Assembly (NCBI GenBank): GCA_022448765.1
Contig: JAKUTI010000146.1
Span: 1-6,674, forward strand
Source of the DNA: Pseudomonadales bacterium
GTDB lineage: Bacteria; Pseudomonadota; Gammaproteobacteria; Pseudomonadales; Azotimanducaceae
Length of the DNA stretch: 6,674 nucleotides
Reading direction: 5' to 3'
This document shows, in pieces, positions 1-6,674 of this stretch; the first letter of the stretch is position 1, and the number at the start of each line of letters is the position of its first letter. Under the pieces are notes generated by a model that saw nothing but the letters and a program-made list of their open reading frames with translations, did no database searches and had not been told where the DNA came from. A program made the translations under genes and the position numbers.

Positions 1-2886
1 CAAACCGAACAAGCGATACCCTTGTTTCAAAATGTCGCCTCAATGGATCCAGGCGACGCCTACGCCACCTACTTCCTCGGCCAAGCCCTACTCCAGGCAG
101 GCGACCACGTGGAGGCCTCCACGTGGTTGGTTCGAGCCGTTGCACTCGACCCCTATTTACGCAGCGCTTACTGGGCAGCCGCCCAAGCATTGCGAAGAAC
201 AAAACGCGTAGACGAAGCGACCGACTTACTTGAGGATTACCAGCGATTTGAACCGAATCCAGCCGCAAAACTTGCTGGCTTCTCCTACAAACGCATGGGG
301 CCAAAAGCTGAGGCATTGGCAACCCCAACGCCACCTCGAAGCCCACCTGAAATTCCTGACGGCGCTCTCTTTAGCGAACCCCAGCGTATTGATCTCAAGA
401 ACTGGAACAACGCAACGTTAACGAGTGTCGACGTCAATGCGGATGGGTTAGTCGACCTCGTCGTAAGCACAACCCTCGGGACGACTATCTTTCAAGGGAA
501 CCTAGAACGCGGGTTTACCGTCCTTGAGGGACACCCACTCAACGGGCAAACCGGCGCTCCGTTGTGGGGCGATATCGATAACGACGGTCTTGTCGACGTT
601 GCTTTCTGCTCTCCCGAAGGTGCTCGACTATGGCAACAAACTATTAGAGCCCAATGGGACCCAATCCCAGTCAATGCCGCTGAACCATGCCTCGCAGGCG
701 CCTTGTTTGACAGTGACCACGATGGCGATCTCGATCTCTTCTTGACCGGCCCAACCGGCAATCTACTGCTTTCCAACAATCGAGATGGGACCTTTCGATC
801 GTTGGCCGGAGACCTTGGCCTGCGCAGTCAGGGTGGCACGCAAATTCTTGCGACGGATCTCGACGCCGATCGCGACATCGACCTTTTGGTACTGGGTCCC
901 AATGACCAGCACGACATCTGGCACAACGACCGGACATGGCAATACAAAACCGTCCCCGCACTCAAGGACCTAAGCAAAAGCGCCATCAAAGCATTAACCG
1001 TCGCGGACGTTAACGCTGACGGTTTCACTGAGATTTATACCTTACAAAAGCCCGGTGGACTGGGAGTATGGCAACGGAATGGGTCGGCCTGGCAATTCGA
1101 ACCGGTGATCGCGCCAGATCGATCGAAGCGCACCTGGGACGAGATTGCCGTCAACGACTTTAACGGTGACGGACGTCCCGACTTGTTGCTTTCAGGTCCA
1201 AACGGCTTTGATGTTTTCGACCTTGCGAACGATCTCTTTTTATTCACGAGTGACATCGAAATTACGTCGGCAATTGCGGTGACATTGCGGCCCGAGGACG
1301 GACCGTCGGTCGTGGTGGTGGGAAAGACTGGGCTTTATGCCTGGCACCCCGGCCCTGGGCGCCACCCTTTTCTCACCTTGATCCCAACTGGAAAGAGCGA
1401 AGCCGAGCAAATGCGTTCTAACGCATCCGGTATCGGTACACGTATCAAGGTTCGCAGTGGTGGACGTTGGTCAGTGGTGGAGTCATTAGACTCTCACTCC
1501 GGACCTGGACAGAGCTTAAGCCCGATCAGCATCGGGCTCGCCGGCGAGGAATCGGCCAATTTTGTCGCGCTGGAGTGGTCCGACGGTGTATCTCAATCAG
1601 AAAGCAATCTAAGCACGGATGAGATCCACACGGTCGCCGAAATCCAACGGCAACTCGCCAGTTGTCCCGTTGTCTTCGCCTGGGACGGGTCGTCGTATCG
1701 ATTTGCCACCGATGTACTAGGCGTCGGCGGATTGGGATTTCTTGCGGAACCCGGGGTCTACAATCCGCCACGTCCGTTTGAGCGATACCTGATGCGGGCG
1801 GACCAATTGCGACCACGCAACGGTCGTTACCTCATTAAATTAACGGAACCCATGGAAGAAGCCGCCTACGTCGATGCGGTGACAATCGATGTGTACGACT
1901 TACCCGAAGACTGGTCGCTCGCTCTCGATGAACGCATGGGGGTCAATGATCCCGTCGTCACCGGCCGCGCGATCACCTACCAACATTCTATCCGACCGAG
2001 CCGCGCCACAAATCAAAGCGGCAACGATGTCACTAGCCTAGTGAGACGCCGGGATAAACGCGCCCCGGACCCGGGTTCAATCGACCACCGATTCGTTGGT
2101 CTTCTAGATGACAATCAAGTGATCACGTTGGAATTCGATGACCCCATCGAAACTGCCGGAGCCGTGCTGCTCGCAGATGGCTGGGTAGAGTACGGCTACT
2201 CTCAAACCGTGTTCGCTGCCTGGCAAGCTGGAAAACGATACCGGGCACCCAGCATAGAGATTAGAGACAGGGACGGAATGTGGCATCCACTGCTCACGGA
2301 ATTTGGTTACCCCGCAGGCATGCCCAAGCCCATGGCCGTTCCGCTGACCAACCTACCTTCCGGCACAACCGCACTGCGACTCTCGACCAACATGGAAATA
2401 TACTGGGATCGCCTACAGATCGTCTGGGAAGAGGCCCTCACTGACACCGTCCCTATAACCATTCAACCCGTCTCCGCACGCATCGGGAAAATCGGTTTTC
2501 CCAAACGTGCCACCGCCGAGCAACGACTACCCCATTACGACTACGACGACCGCTCCCCCTATTGGGACACGAAGTATCAAGCGGGCTTTTACACGACACT
2601 CGGTGACGCACACGAACTGATTGAAGAAGTCGACGGCGCTCTAGCCATCATTGGTGGCGGCGAAGAGATTCATCTGGAGTTTCCCGCACTAGCACCGGCC
2701 CTACCGGGATACGAAAGATACTTTGTCCTAGATTTCCGCGGCTACGCGAAGGACATGGACCTGTACACCGAACACGGCGAAACCATCGCACCGCTCCCCA
2801 GTAATCTTTCACTAGATACCGCCGCGTTGGCGCACCGGAATCGACTGCACGAGCGCTACAATGTTCGTTTCCAGGCTGGCCGTTGA
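1..2886 (+). CDS. TPR / FG-GAP (VCBS) repeat / ASPIC-UnbV protein, CRTAC1-like, 5'-partial
   Basis: The reading frame is open from base 1, and TPR-like sequence (QTEQAIPLFQ) continues upstream of the first in-window start-like codon, TTG at 22. That TTG is therefore probably internal and the gene starts outside the window. Residue numbers here count from TTG 22. Residues 1-77 are TPR helices (YFLGQALLQAGDHVEA, then a second unit ending near RFEPN). A Pro-rich linker (about 100-113) follows. Residues 130-390 carry six calcium-loop motifs of the DxDxDGxxD type, starting at D137, D184, D230, D279, D329 and D379, as in FG-GAP/VCBS beta-propellers. Residues about 466-527 resemble an ASPIC/UnbV module (GIGTRIKVRSGG, then ISIGLAGE and LEWSDG). 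Residues about 540-954 form a long C-terminal region starting CPVVFAWDGSSYRFATDVLG, seen in some CRTAC1-like proteins but of unknown function. The family is usually extracytoplasmic, but any signal peptide would lie outside the window. Biochemical role unknown. It is followed after 55 bp by a multiheme cytochrome gene, probably in the same operon. Confidence 0.9.
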   Translation, partial: QTEQAIPLFQNVASMDPGDAYATYFLGQALLQAGDHVEASTWLVRAVALDPYLRSAYWAAAQALRRTKRVDEATDLLEDYQRFEPNPAAKLAGFSYKRMGPKAEALATPTPPRSPPEIPDGALFSEPQRIDLKNWNNATLTSVDVNADGLVDLVVSTTLGTTIFQGNLERGFTVLEGHPLNGQTGAPLWGDIDNDGLVDVAFCSPEGARLWQQTIRAQWDPIPVNAAEPCLAGALFDSDHDGDLDLFLTGPTGNLLLSNNRDGTFRSLAGDLGLRSQGGTQILATDLDADRDIDLLVLGPNDQHDIWHNDRTWQYKTVPALKDLSKSAIKALTVADVNADGFTEIYTLQKPGGLGVWQRNGSAWQFEPVIAPDRSKRTWDEIAVNDFNGDGRPDLLLSGPNGFDVFDLANDLFLFTSDIEITSAIAVTLRPEDGPSVVVVGKTGLYAWHPGPGRHPFLTLIPTGKSEAEQMRSNASGIGTRIKVRSGGRWSVVESLDSHSGPGQSLSPISIGLAGEESANFVALEWSDGVSQSESNLSTDEIHTVAEIQRQLASCPVVFAWDGSSYRFATDVLGVGGLGFLAEPGVYNPPRPFERYLMRADQLRPRNGRYLIKLTEPMEEAAYVDAVTIDVYDLPEDWSLALDERMGVNDPVVTGRAITYQHSIRPSRATNQSGNDVTSLVRRRDKRAPDPGSIDHRFVGLLDDNQVITLEFDDPIETAGAVLLADGWVEYGYSQTVFAAWQAGKRYRAPSIEIRDRDGMWHPLLTEFGYPAGMPKPMAVPLTNLPSGTTALRLSTNMEIYWDRLQIVWEEALTDTVPITIQPVSARIGKIGFPKRATAEQRLPHYDYDDRSPYWDTKYQAGFYTTLGDAHELIEEVDGALAIIGGGEEIHLEFPALAPALPGYERYFVLDFRGYAKDMDLYTEHGETIAPLPSNLSLDTAALAHRNRLHERYNVRFQAGR

Positions 2887-2931
2887 CACGACATGACGCC
2901 TCGTCTGACAAAGCATCGCTATCGCATTAGC

Positions 2932-2935
2932 AGGA
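2932..2935 (+). promoter_or_regulatory. Ribosome binding site (AGGA) for the cytochrome gene
   Basis: AGGA lies 6 nt before TTG 2942, a good Shine-Dalgarno spacing. It is the main reason for choosing this TTG as the start. An in-frame TGA at 2906-2908 limits any upstream extension, and no ATG, GTG or other TTG lies in frame between that stop and 2942. The resulting N-terminus is short, has R12 and K13, and leads directly into the first membrane helix. Confidence 0.6.
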
Positions 2936-2941
2936 CCCGTC

Positions 2942-5662
2942 TTGCAGAGCACTGAGGTCGTCGGCCCTGGATTACGTAAACTCCTAGTCGCTGTCCTAGT
3001 GCTTTTTTCGCTGCTGGTTGTTGACTCTGTCTATCTCGCGACCATCACCTTCTTGCAGTGGCTGAACGACGTAACTCTTGAAAATGCCGTCTACCAGACC
3101 GCGTTTCTGGCACATCTTGTCCTTGGTGTTGTCATTATTGTGCCCTCAATCGTTTACGCGATTCTCCACCTACGACGTGCCATCGATCGACCAAACCGGA
3201 TTGCGGTTCGTCTCGGACTCGCACTTTTCGCAACGCTGATCGTCGTATTGATCACCGGAATCGCACTCACGCGGGGTATCCCTCTTGTTGAAGTAAGGCA
3301 TCCTGTCGGCCGCGAAAGTCTCTACTGGTTGCACGTCATCGCGCCCTTAGTCATCGCCTGGCTCTTCGTCCTCCATCGCCTCGCGGGATCACGCATTCGC
3401 TGGGGCGTCGGGATAGGAATTGGTTTCGCCAGCCTTGGCCTCAGCGTCGTCGGCGTATGGCTTAGCGAAACTCAGCGCGTCGACGGTGAAATCGCCCCGG
3501 AACCCTATTTCTTTCCCTCTCTAGCTCGGCCCGCTGACGGACGATTCATCGACGCGACCGATCTGATGCGAGACGACTATTGTGCGAGTTGCCACCAAGA
3601 CGTCCATGCGCAGTGGCAATACAGTGCCCACCGGTTCGCATCATTCAACAATCCCGCCTACCTTTTCTCAGTACGCAATACCCGCCAGATGGCCATGGCG
3701 CGGGATGGAGACGTTCGTGCCGCGCGGTTTTGCGCGGGATGCCACGACCCCGTACCGCTCTTTTCCGGCGCCTTTGACGACCCCGACTTTGACGACGTCG
3801 CACATCCAACGGCCAATGCCGGCATCACATGCGTCGCTTGCCACGCCATCGAACAACTCAACAGTCCACGCGGAAACGCGGATTACTTAATCGGCACTCC
3901 AGAACACTATCCTTTCGCGTTTTCGGACGACCCCAGGCTGGTATGGCTGAACGGTATCCTCATTAAAGGGAAACCGTCATTCCACAAAAGGACTTTCCTA
4001 AAACCGCTTCACAAGAGTGCCGAATTCTGTGGCACGTGCCACAAGGTCCATTTGCCAGAAGAACTCAACCATTACCGCTGGTTGCGCGGCCAAAACCACT
4101 ACGACTCTTACCTTCTAAGCGGCGTCTCCGGGCACGGTGTTGCCAGCTTCTATTACCCCGACAAGGCCATCGATAGTTGTAACGAGTGCCATATGCCGTT
4201 AACGCCCTCAAAGGATTTCGGCGCAAAACCGGACGCACTAACAGGGACGATGGCGGTTCATGGCCACCATTTCCCGGCGGCCAATACCGCCATACCGCAC
4301 CTGCTGGACATGCCAGAAAGCGTGAACGAAAACCACCGACGAATCCTAAAAGACTCACTCCGGCTCGATGTATTCGCGGTTCGAGAAGGCGTAAGCATTG
4401 ACGCTCCCGTGGATCAAGCCTTACGTCCCAATATCCCCGCACTCGAACCCGGGTCGACGTATCTCATTGACATCGTGATCCGAACATTGACGCTCGGGCA
4501 TCTATTTTCCGAAGGAACAGCAGATTCGAATCAGATCTGGCTCGATGTAACGGCAACGGCTGACGGCAAGACCATCGGCCGAAGCGGCGCTCTGCGAAGT
4601 ATCGATGGAGAACTCGACCCATGGTCGCACTTCGTCAACGCCTATGTTCTCGATCGACGAGGCAAGCGTATCGATCGCCGTAACGCCGAAGACATTTTCA
4701 CGAAACTCTACGACCATCAAATACCCCCTGGCGCAGCCGACGTCGTCCAGTACCGTCTTGAAGTCCCTACGTCAGTAACTTCGCCTATCGAACTCGCGGT
4801 ACGCCTGCAGTATCGCAAGTTTGACACCTCATATACGCGGGCCTTCCTAGGCGAAACGTTCGTCCGCAATGACCTTCCGGTAACAACCATAGCCGAAGAC
4901 CGTGTCGTCTTTCCTAGCGCCTCGATCCGACAAGCCAACTCACCGGCCATACCGGAGTGGCAGCGCTGGAACGACTACGGGATTGGATTGTTACGGAAAC
5001 CCGATCGCGGGCAACTCCGACAGGCGGAAGCGGCATTTCGTCAGGTGATCAAACTCAATCGCCCCGAGGGTGCGCTAAATTTGGCAAGGGTACTTCTGCG
5101 TGAGGGCCGTTTGAGCGAAGCCGTTGAAGCCCTGCAATCGGCCAGCGTGCAGGGCGCGTATCCCTGGTCGGTGGACTGGTTCGGTGGCTTGGTGGACCTT
5201 CAGAACGGGAACCTAGATGCGGCTATCGATGCATTTACCGCCCTAGTTCAAACCAACTACCCGGAGGCAAGATCTCGGGGATTCGATTTTTCGTTGGACT
5301 ACAGGCTAACCAATACGCTCGCGCAAACGCTGTTCGAGCGGTCAAAATTAGCGACTTCCAAACGCTTGGAATTCGCATGGTTGGATCAAGCTGCGGAACA
5401 CTATCAACAGTCGCTCCGCATCGATCCCGAAAACGTGACCGCCCACTATGGTCTTGCGCAGGTATATGCCCGGCTTGTTCGTCCGACCGAGGCCGAAAAA
5501 CACCGTCAACTTCACGAGAAGTACCGGCGTGACGACAATGCGCACGACTCCGCCTTGGCATCGGCGCGCATCAGCGACCCGGCCGCTAACCACGCTTCCG
5601 AGGCCGTAGTAATCTACGACCTGCAACGCCGTGGAGCATACGGCTTACCGATCCATCAATGA
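2942..5662 (+). CDS. Membrane-anchored pentaheme c-type cytochrome with possible diheme b domain and C-terminal TPRs
   Basis: This is a predicted inner-membrane electron-transfer protein of 906 residues. Five hydrophobic helices lie near residues 11-34, 55-75, 90-110, 128-147 and 154-174. The Arg-rich loops (78-90, 148-153) suggest a cytoplasmic N-terminus and a periplasmic C-terminal body. H58 and H76 bracket TM2, and H131 and H145 (14 apart) bracket TM4, consistent with two bis-His b hemes. Five c-heme sites follow: CASCH (214-218), CAGCH (264-268), CVACH (297-301), CGTCH (363-367) and CNECH (413-417). The first is followed by a WxxSxH pattern (W225, H230), where the His could be a distal ligand, as in cytochrome c554-like multiheme proteins. 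Other ligand candidates are H322, H357, H370, H386, H398 and the HGHH at 440-443. Residues about 465-650 look like a beta-rich domain. Residues about 690-860 contain TPR units (for example AEAAFRQVIKLN and AAEHYQQSLRIDPENVTAHYGLAQVY). The c-type assignment is firm. The b-heme assignment is inference. The electron donor, acceptor and substrate are unknown. The gene overlaps the next one by ATGA. Confidence 0.93.
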   Translation: MQSTEVVGPGLRKLLVAVLVLFSLLVVDSVYLATITFLQWLNDVTLENAVYQTAFLAHLVLGVVIIVPSIVYAILHLRRAIDRPNRIAVRLGLALFATLIVVLITGIALTRGIPLVEVRHPVGRESLYWLHVIAPLVIAWLFVLHRLAGSRIRWGVGIGIGFASLGLSVVGVWLSETQRVDGEIAPEPYFFPSLARPADGRFIDATDLMRDDYCASCHQDVHAQWQYSAHRFASFNNPAYLFSVRNTRQMAMARDGDVRAARFCAGCHDPVPLFSGAFDDPDFDDVAHPTANAGITCVACHAIEQLNSPRGNADYLIGTPEHYPFAFSDDPRLVWLNGILIKGKPSFHKRTFLKPLHKSAEFCGTCHKVHLPEELNHYRWLRGQNHYDSYLLSGVSGHGVASFYYPDKAIDSCNECHMPLTPSKDFGAKPDALTGTMAVHGHHFPAANTAIPHLLDMPESVNENHRRILKDSLRLDVFAVREGVSIDAPVDQALRPNIPALEPGSTYLIDIVIRTLTLGHLFSEGTADSNQIWLDVTATADGKTIGRSGALRSIDGELDPWSHFVNAYVLDRRGKRIDRRNAEDIFTKLYDHQIPPGAADVVQYRLEVPTSVTSPIELAVRLQYRKFDTSYTRAFLGETFVRNDLPVTTIAEDRVVFPSASIRQANSPAIPEWQRWNDYGIGLLRKPDRGQLRQAEAAFRQVIKLNRPEGALNLARVLLREGRLSEAVEALQSASVQGAYPWSVDWFGGLVDLQNGNLDAAIDAFTALVQTNYPEARSRGFDFSLDYRLTNTLAQTLFERSKLATSKRLEFAWLDQAAEHYQQSLRIDPENVTAHYGLAQVYARLVRPTEAEKHRQLHEKYRRDDNAHDSALASARISDPAANHASEAVVIYDLQRRGAYGLPIHQ
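5659..5662 (+). promoter_or_regulatory. ATGA stop/start overlap (translational coupling)
   Basis: The TGA stop of the cytochrome gene (5660-5662) shares bases with the ATG of the next gene (5659-5661). No convincing Shine-Dalgarno sequence sits 5-10 nt before this ATG. The nearest purine-rich stretch, GGAG at 5633-5636, is too far away. Re-initiation by ribosomes finishing the cytochrome is therefore the likely mode of translation, tying the amounts of the two proteins together. Confidence 0.75.
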
Positions 5663-6674
5663 GCGATATCAACCGCGATGAGGCACGCATTCGCCGTGCA
5701 ATTCGACGATCGTTGATTGTGATCGGGACCGCCGGGTTTCTCGGGTTTCTGATTTTCCTAGGGCAGCACTTCGCCCGACCGGAACCAACAGCAACCGAGC
5801 AGCGCGAACCCTTGGGGCCTAGCAATCCGCAAGGGAACGACGTAATCGCTCCTGACCTCGTCTTCACGGACATCACCTCGTCTGCAGGCATTACCTTCAC
5901 CCATGTCAGCGGCGCATACGGAGAGCGCCTCCTACCTGAAACCATGGGAGGTGGCGTTGCATTCCTTGACTTTAATAACGACGGCCATCAAGACCTCGTC
6001 CTCGTGAATTCGAACCACTGGCCATGGCAAGAAACGCGTAAACCACCGCCCCGATCTCGTCTTTACCGGAATGAGGGCAATGGAACATTCACGGACGTCA
6101 CGCTCGAAACCGGGTTTGATGCCACAAGCTACGGCATGGGCATCGCGGTCGGCGACTACGACGGCGACGGTTATGTCGATATATTCATTTCTGCGTACGG
6201 CCACAATAAGTTATTGCGCAATATTGGCGGAACCCGATTCGAAGATACCACCGTAAGTACCGGTGTTGCTGGTGCGAAAAATGCCTGGAGTACCAGCGCC
6301 GCATTTTTTGATTTTGACCAAGATCAAGACCTCGACCTATTCGTCACCAACTACGTCGGTTGGTCGAGGGATATCGATCGCGAAGTCGATTACCGACTAA
6401 CCGGTATTGGCAGAGCCTATGGGCCACCAACCGATTTTTCCGGCACCCACAGTTACCTTTATCGAAACGACGGCGGGTATTTCGTCAACGTCACACAGCA
6501 AGCTGGCATCAAAGTAAACCAAGAAGGGTCACAGCTCGCCGTCGGTAAAGGTCTCGCCGTACTTCCGGTCGATATAAATGACGACGGCTGGCTAGACCTC
6601 GCGGTGGCCAACGATACCGTCCGCAATTTTCTGTTCATCAATCAGCAAGATGGTCGTTTTGTTGAGCAAGGGAT
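5659..6674 (+). CDS. CRTAC1-family FG-GAP repeat protein, N-terminally membrane-anchored, 3'-partial
   Basis: The frame stays open from ATG 5659 to the window edge (338 codons plus 2 bases), so the C-terminus is missing. The N-terminus is basic (RIRRAIRRS, residues 11-18), followed by one hydrophobic helix (about 19-36) and a Pro/Glu/Gln-rich linker (about 40-65). This fits a signal anchor or uncleaved signal peptide that places the body in the periplasm. From residue 69 the sequence is typical of CRTAC1-like proteins: FTDITSSAGITFTHVSG, then ETMGGGVAFLDFNNDG. Four calcium-loop motifs start at D104, D166, D218 and D305 (DxD/NxDGxxD type; the third has Q in place of G). Repeat-closing signatures such as LYRNEGNGTFTDVT (135-148) and LYRNDGGYFVNVT (267-279) are also present. 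Relatives usually carry an ASPIC/UnbV module after the propeller, which would lie beyond the window here. Role unknown; the ATGA overlap makes it a likely partner of the cytochrome. It is related in fold to the first gene of the window but is not a close copy. Confidence 0.92.
   Translation, partial: MSDINRDEARIRRAIRRSLIVIGTAGFLGFLIFLGQHFARPEPTATEQREPLGPSNPQGNDVIAPDLVFTDITSSAGITFTHVSGAYGERLLPETMGGGVAFLDFNNDGHQDLVLVNSNHWPWQETRKPPPRSRLYRNEGNGTFTDVTLETGFDATSYGMGIAVGDYDGDGYVDIFISAYGHNKLLRNIGGTRFEDTTVSTGVAGAKNAWSTSAAFFDFDQDQDLDLFVTNYVGWSRDIDREVDYRLTGIGRAYGPPTDFSGTHSYLYRNDGGYFVNVTQQAGIKVNQEGSQLAVGKGLAVLPVDINDDGWLDLAVANDTVRNFLFINQQDGRFVEQG

Noticed and set aside
430..1182. Repeated GAC-rich stretches that look like DNA repeats
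   Set aside because: They encode the six calcium-loop motifs of the propeller. The similarity is at protein level (DxDxDG), not a nucleotide repeat or CRISPR array.
2883..2888. A perfect TTGACA, as in a sigma-70 -35 box, overlapping the stop of the first gene
   Set aside because: At 16-19 bp spacing the downstream sequence (around 2905-2914, CTGACAAAG) is a poor match to TATAAT. It is more likely chance, so no internal promoter is called.
2887..2941. Possible terminator or hairpin in the 55-bp gap between the first two genes
   Set aside because: No GC-rich inverted repeat followed by a T run is present, so transcription probably reads through.
2893..2955. Short frame starting at ATG 2893 (20 codons, stop 2953-2955) running across the start of the cytochrome gene
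   Set aside because: It has no good Shine-Dalgarno sequence or recognisable features, and it is in a different frame from the cytochrome. Reaching the cytochrome from it would need a frameshift for which no slippery site is seen.
4065..4442. Antisense open frame of 125 codons within the cytochrome gene
   Set aside because: It lies wholly opposite the conserved heme-binding region of a clear gene. Its translation is Arg/Gly/Pro-rich, as expected for the shadow of a GC-rich gene, and it has no recognisable domain.
5586..5945. Antisense open frame of 119 codons across the cytochrome/FG-GAP junction
   Set aside because: It overlaps the ends of two well-supported + strand genes and its translation shows no domain, so it is a shadow frame.

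Overview
The window is compact coding DNA, all on the + strand. It looks like one operon from a Gram-negative bacterium with a respiratory periplasm. Base composition is moderately GC-rich. A TTG start and an ATGA stop/start overlap are both present. Nothing in the sequence fixes the taxon. Gene sets of this style (CRTAC1-like FG-GAP proteins, large multiheme cytochromes, TPRs) are familiar from Planctomycetota, Acidobacteriota, Verrucomicrobiota and marine Gammaproteobacteria, so the assignment is left open.

Layout: (1) 1-2886 is the 3' part of a large gene whose start lies upstream of the window. It encodes TPR units, six DxDxDG-type calcium loops of an FG-GAP/VCBS beta-propeller, an ASPIC/UnbV module, and about 420 residues of C-terminal sequence with no function I can assign. 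(2) 2887-2941 is a 55-bp gap holding only a ribosome binding site. (3) 2942-5662 is a 906-residue membrane-anchored multiheme cytochrome: five predicted TM helices carrying four suitably placed histidines (a possible diheme b module), then five CxxCH c-heme sites, a probable beta-sandwich domain and C-terminal TPRs. (4) 5659-6674 overlaps the previous stop by ATGA and encodes a second, membrane-anchored CRTAC1-like FG-GAP protein cut by the right edge. It has no stop codon inside the window.

Inference: the three genes are co-expressed and probably form an envelope module. In it, a membrane cytochrome would move electrons between the quinone pool and periplasmic or extracytoplasmic partners. 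The two calcium-binding propeller proteins and the TPRs would act as scaffold, substrate-binding or enzymatic partners. The substrate and direction of electron flow cannot be read from the sequence. No RNA gene, mobile element, CRISPR array or significant repeat was seen.
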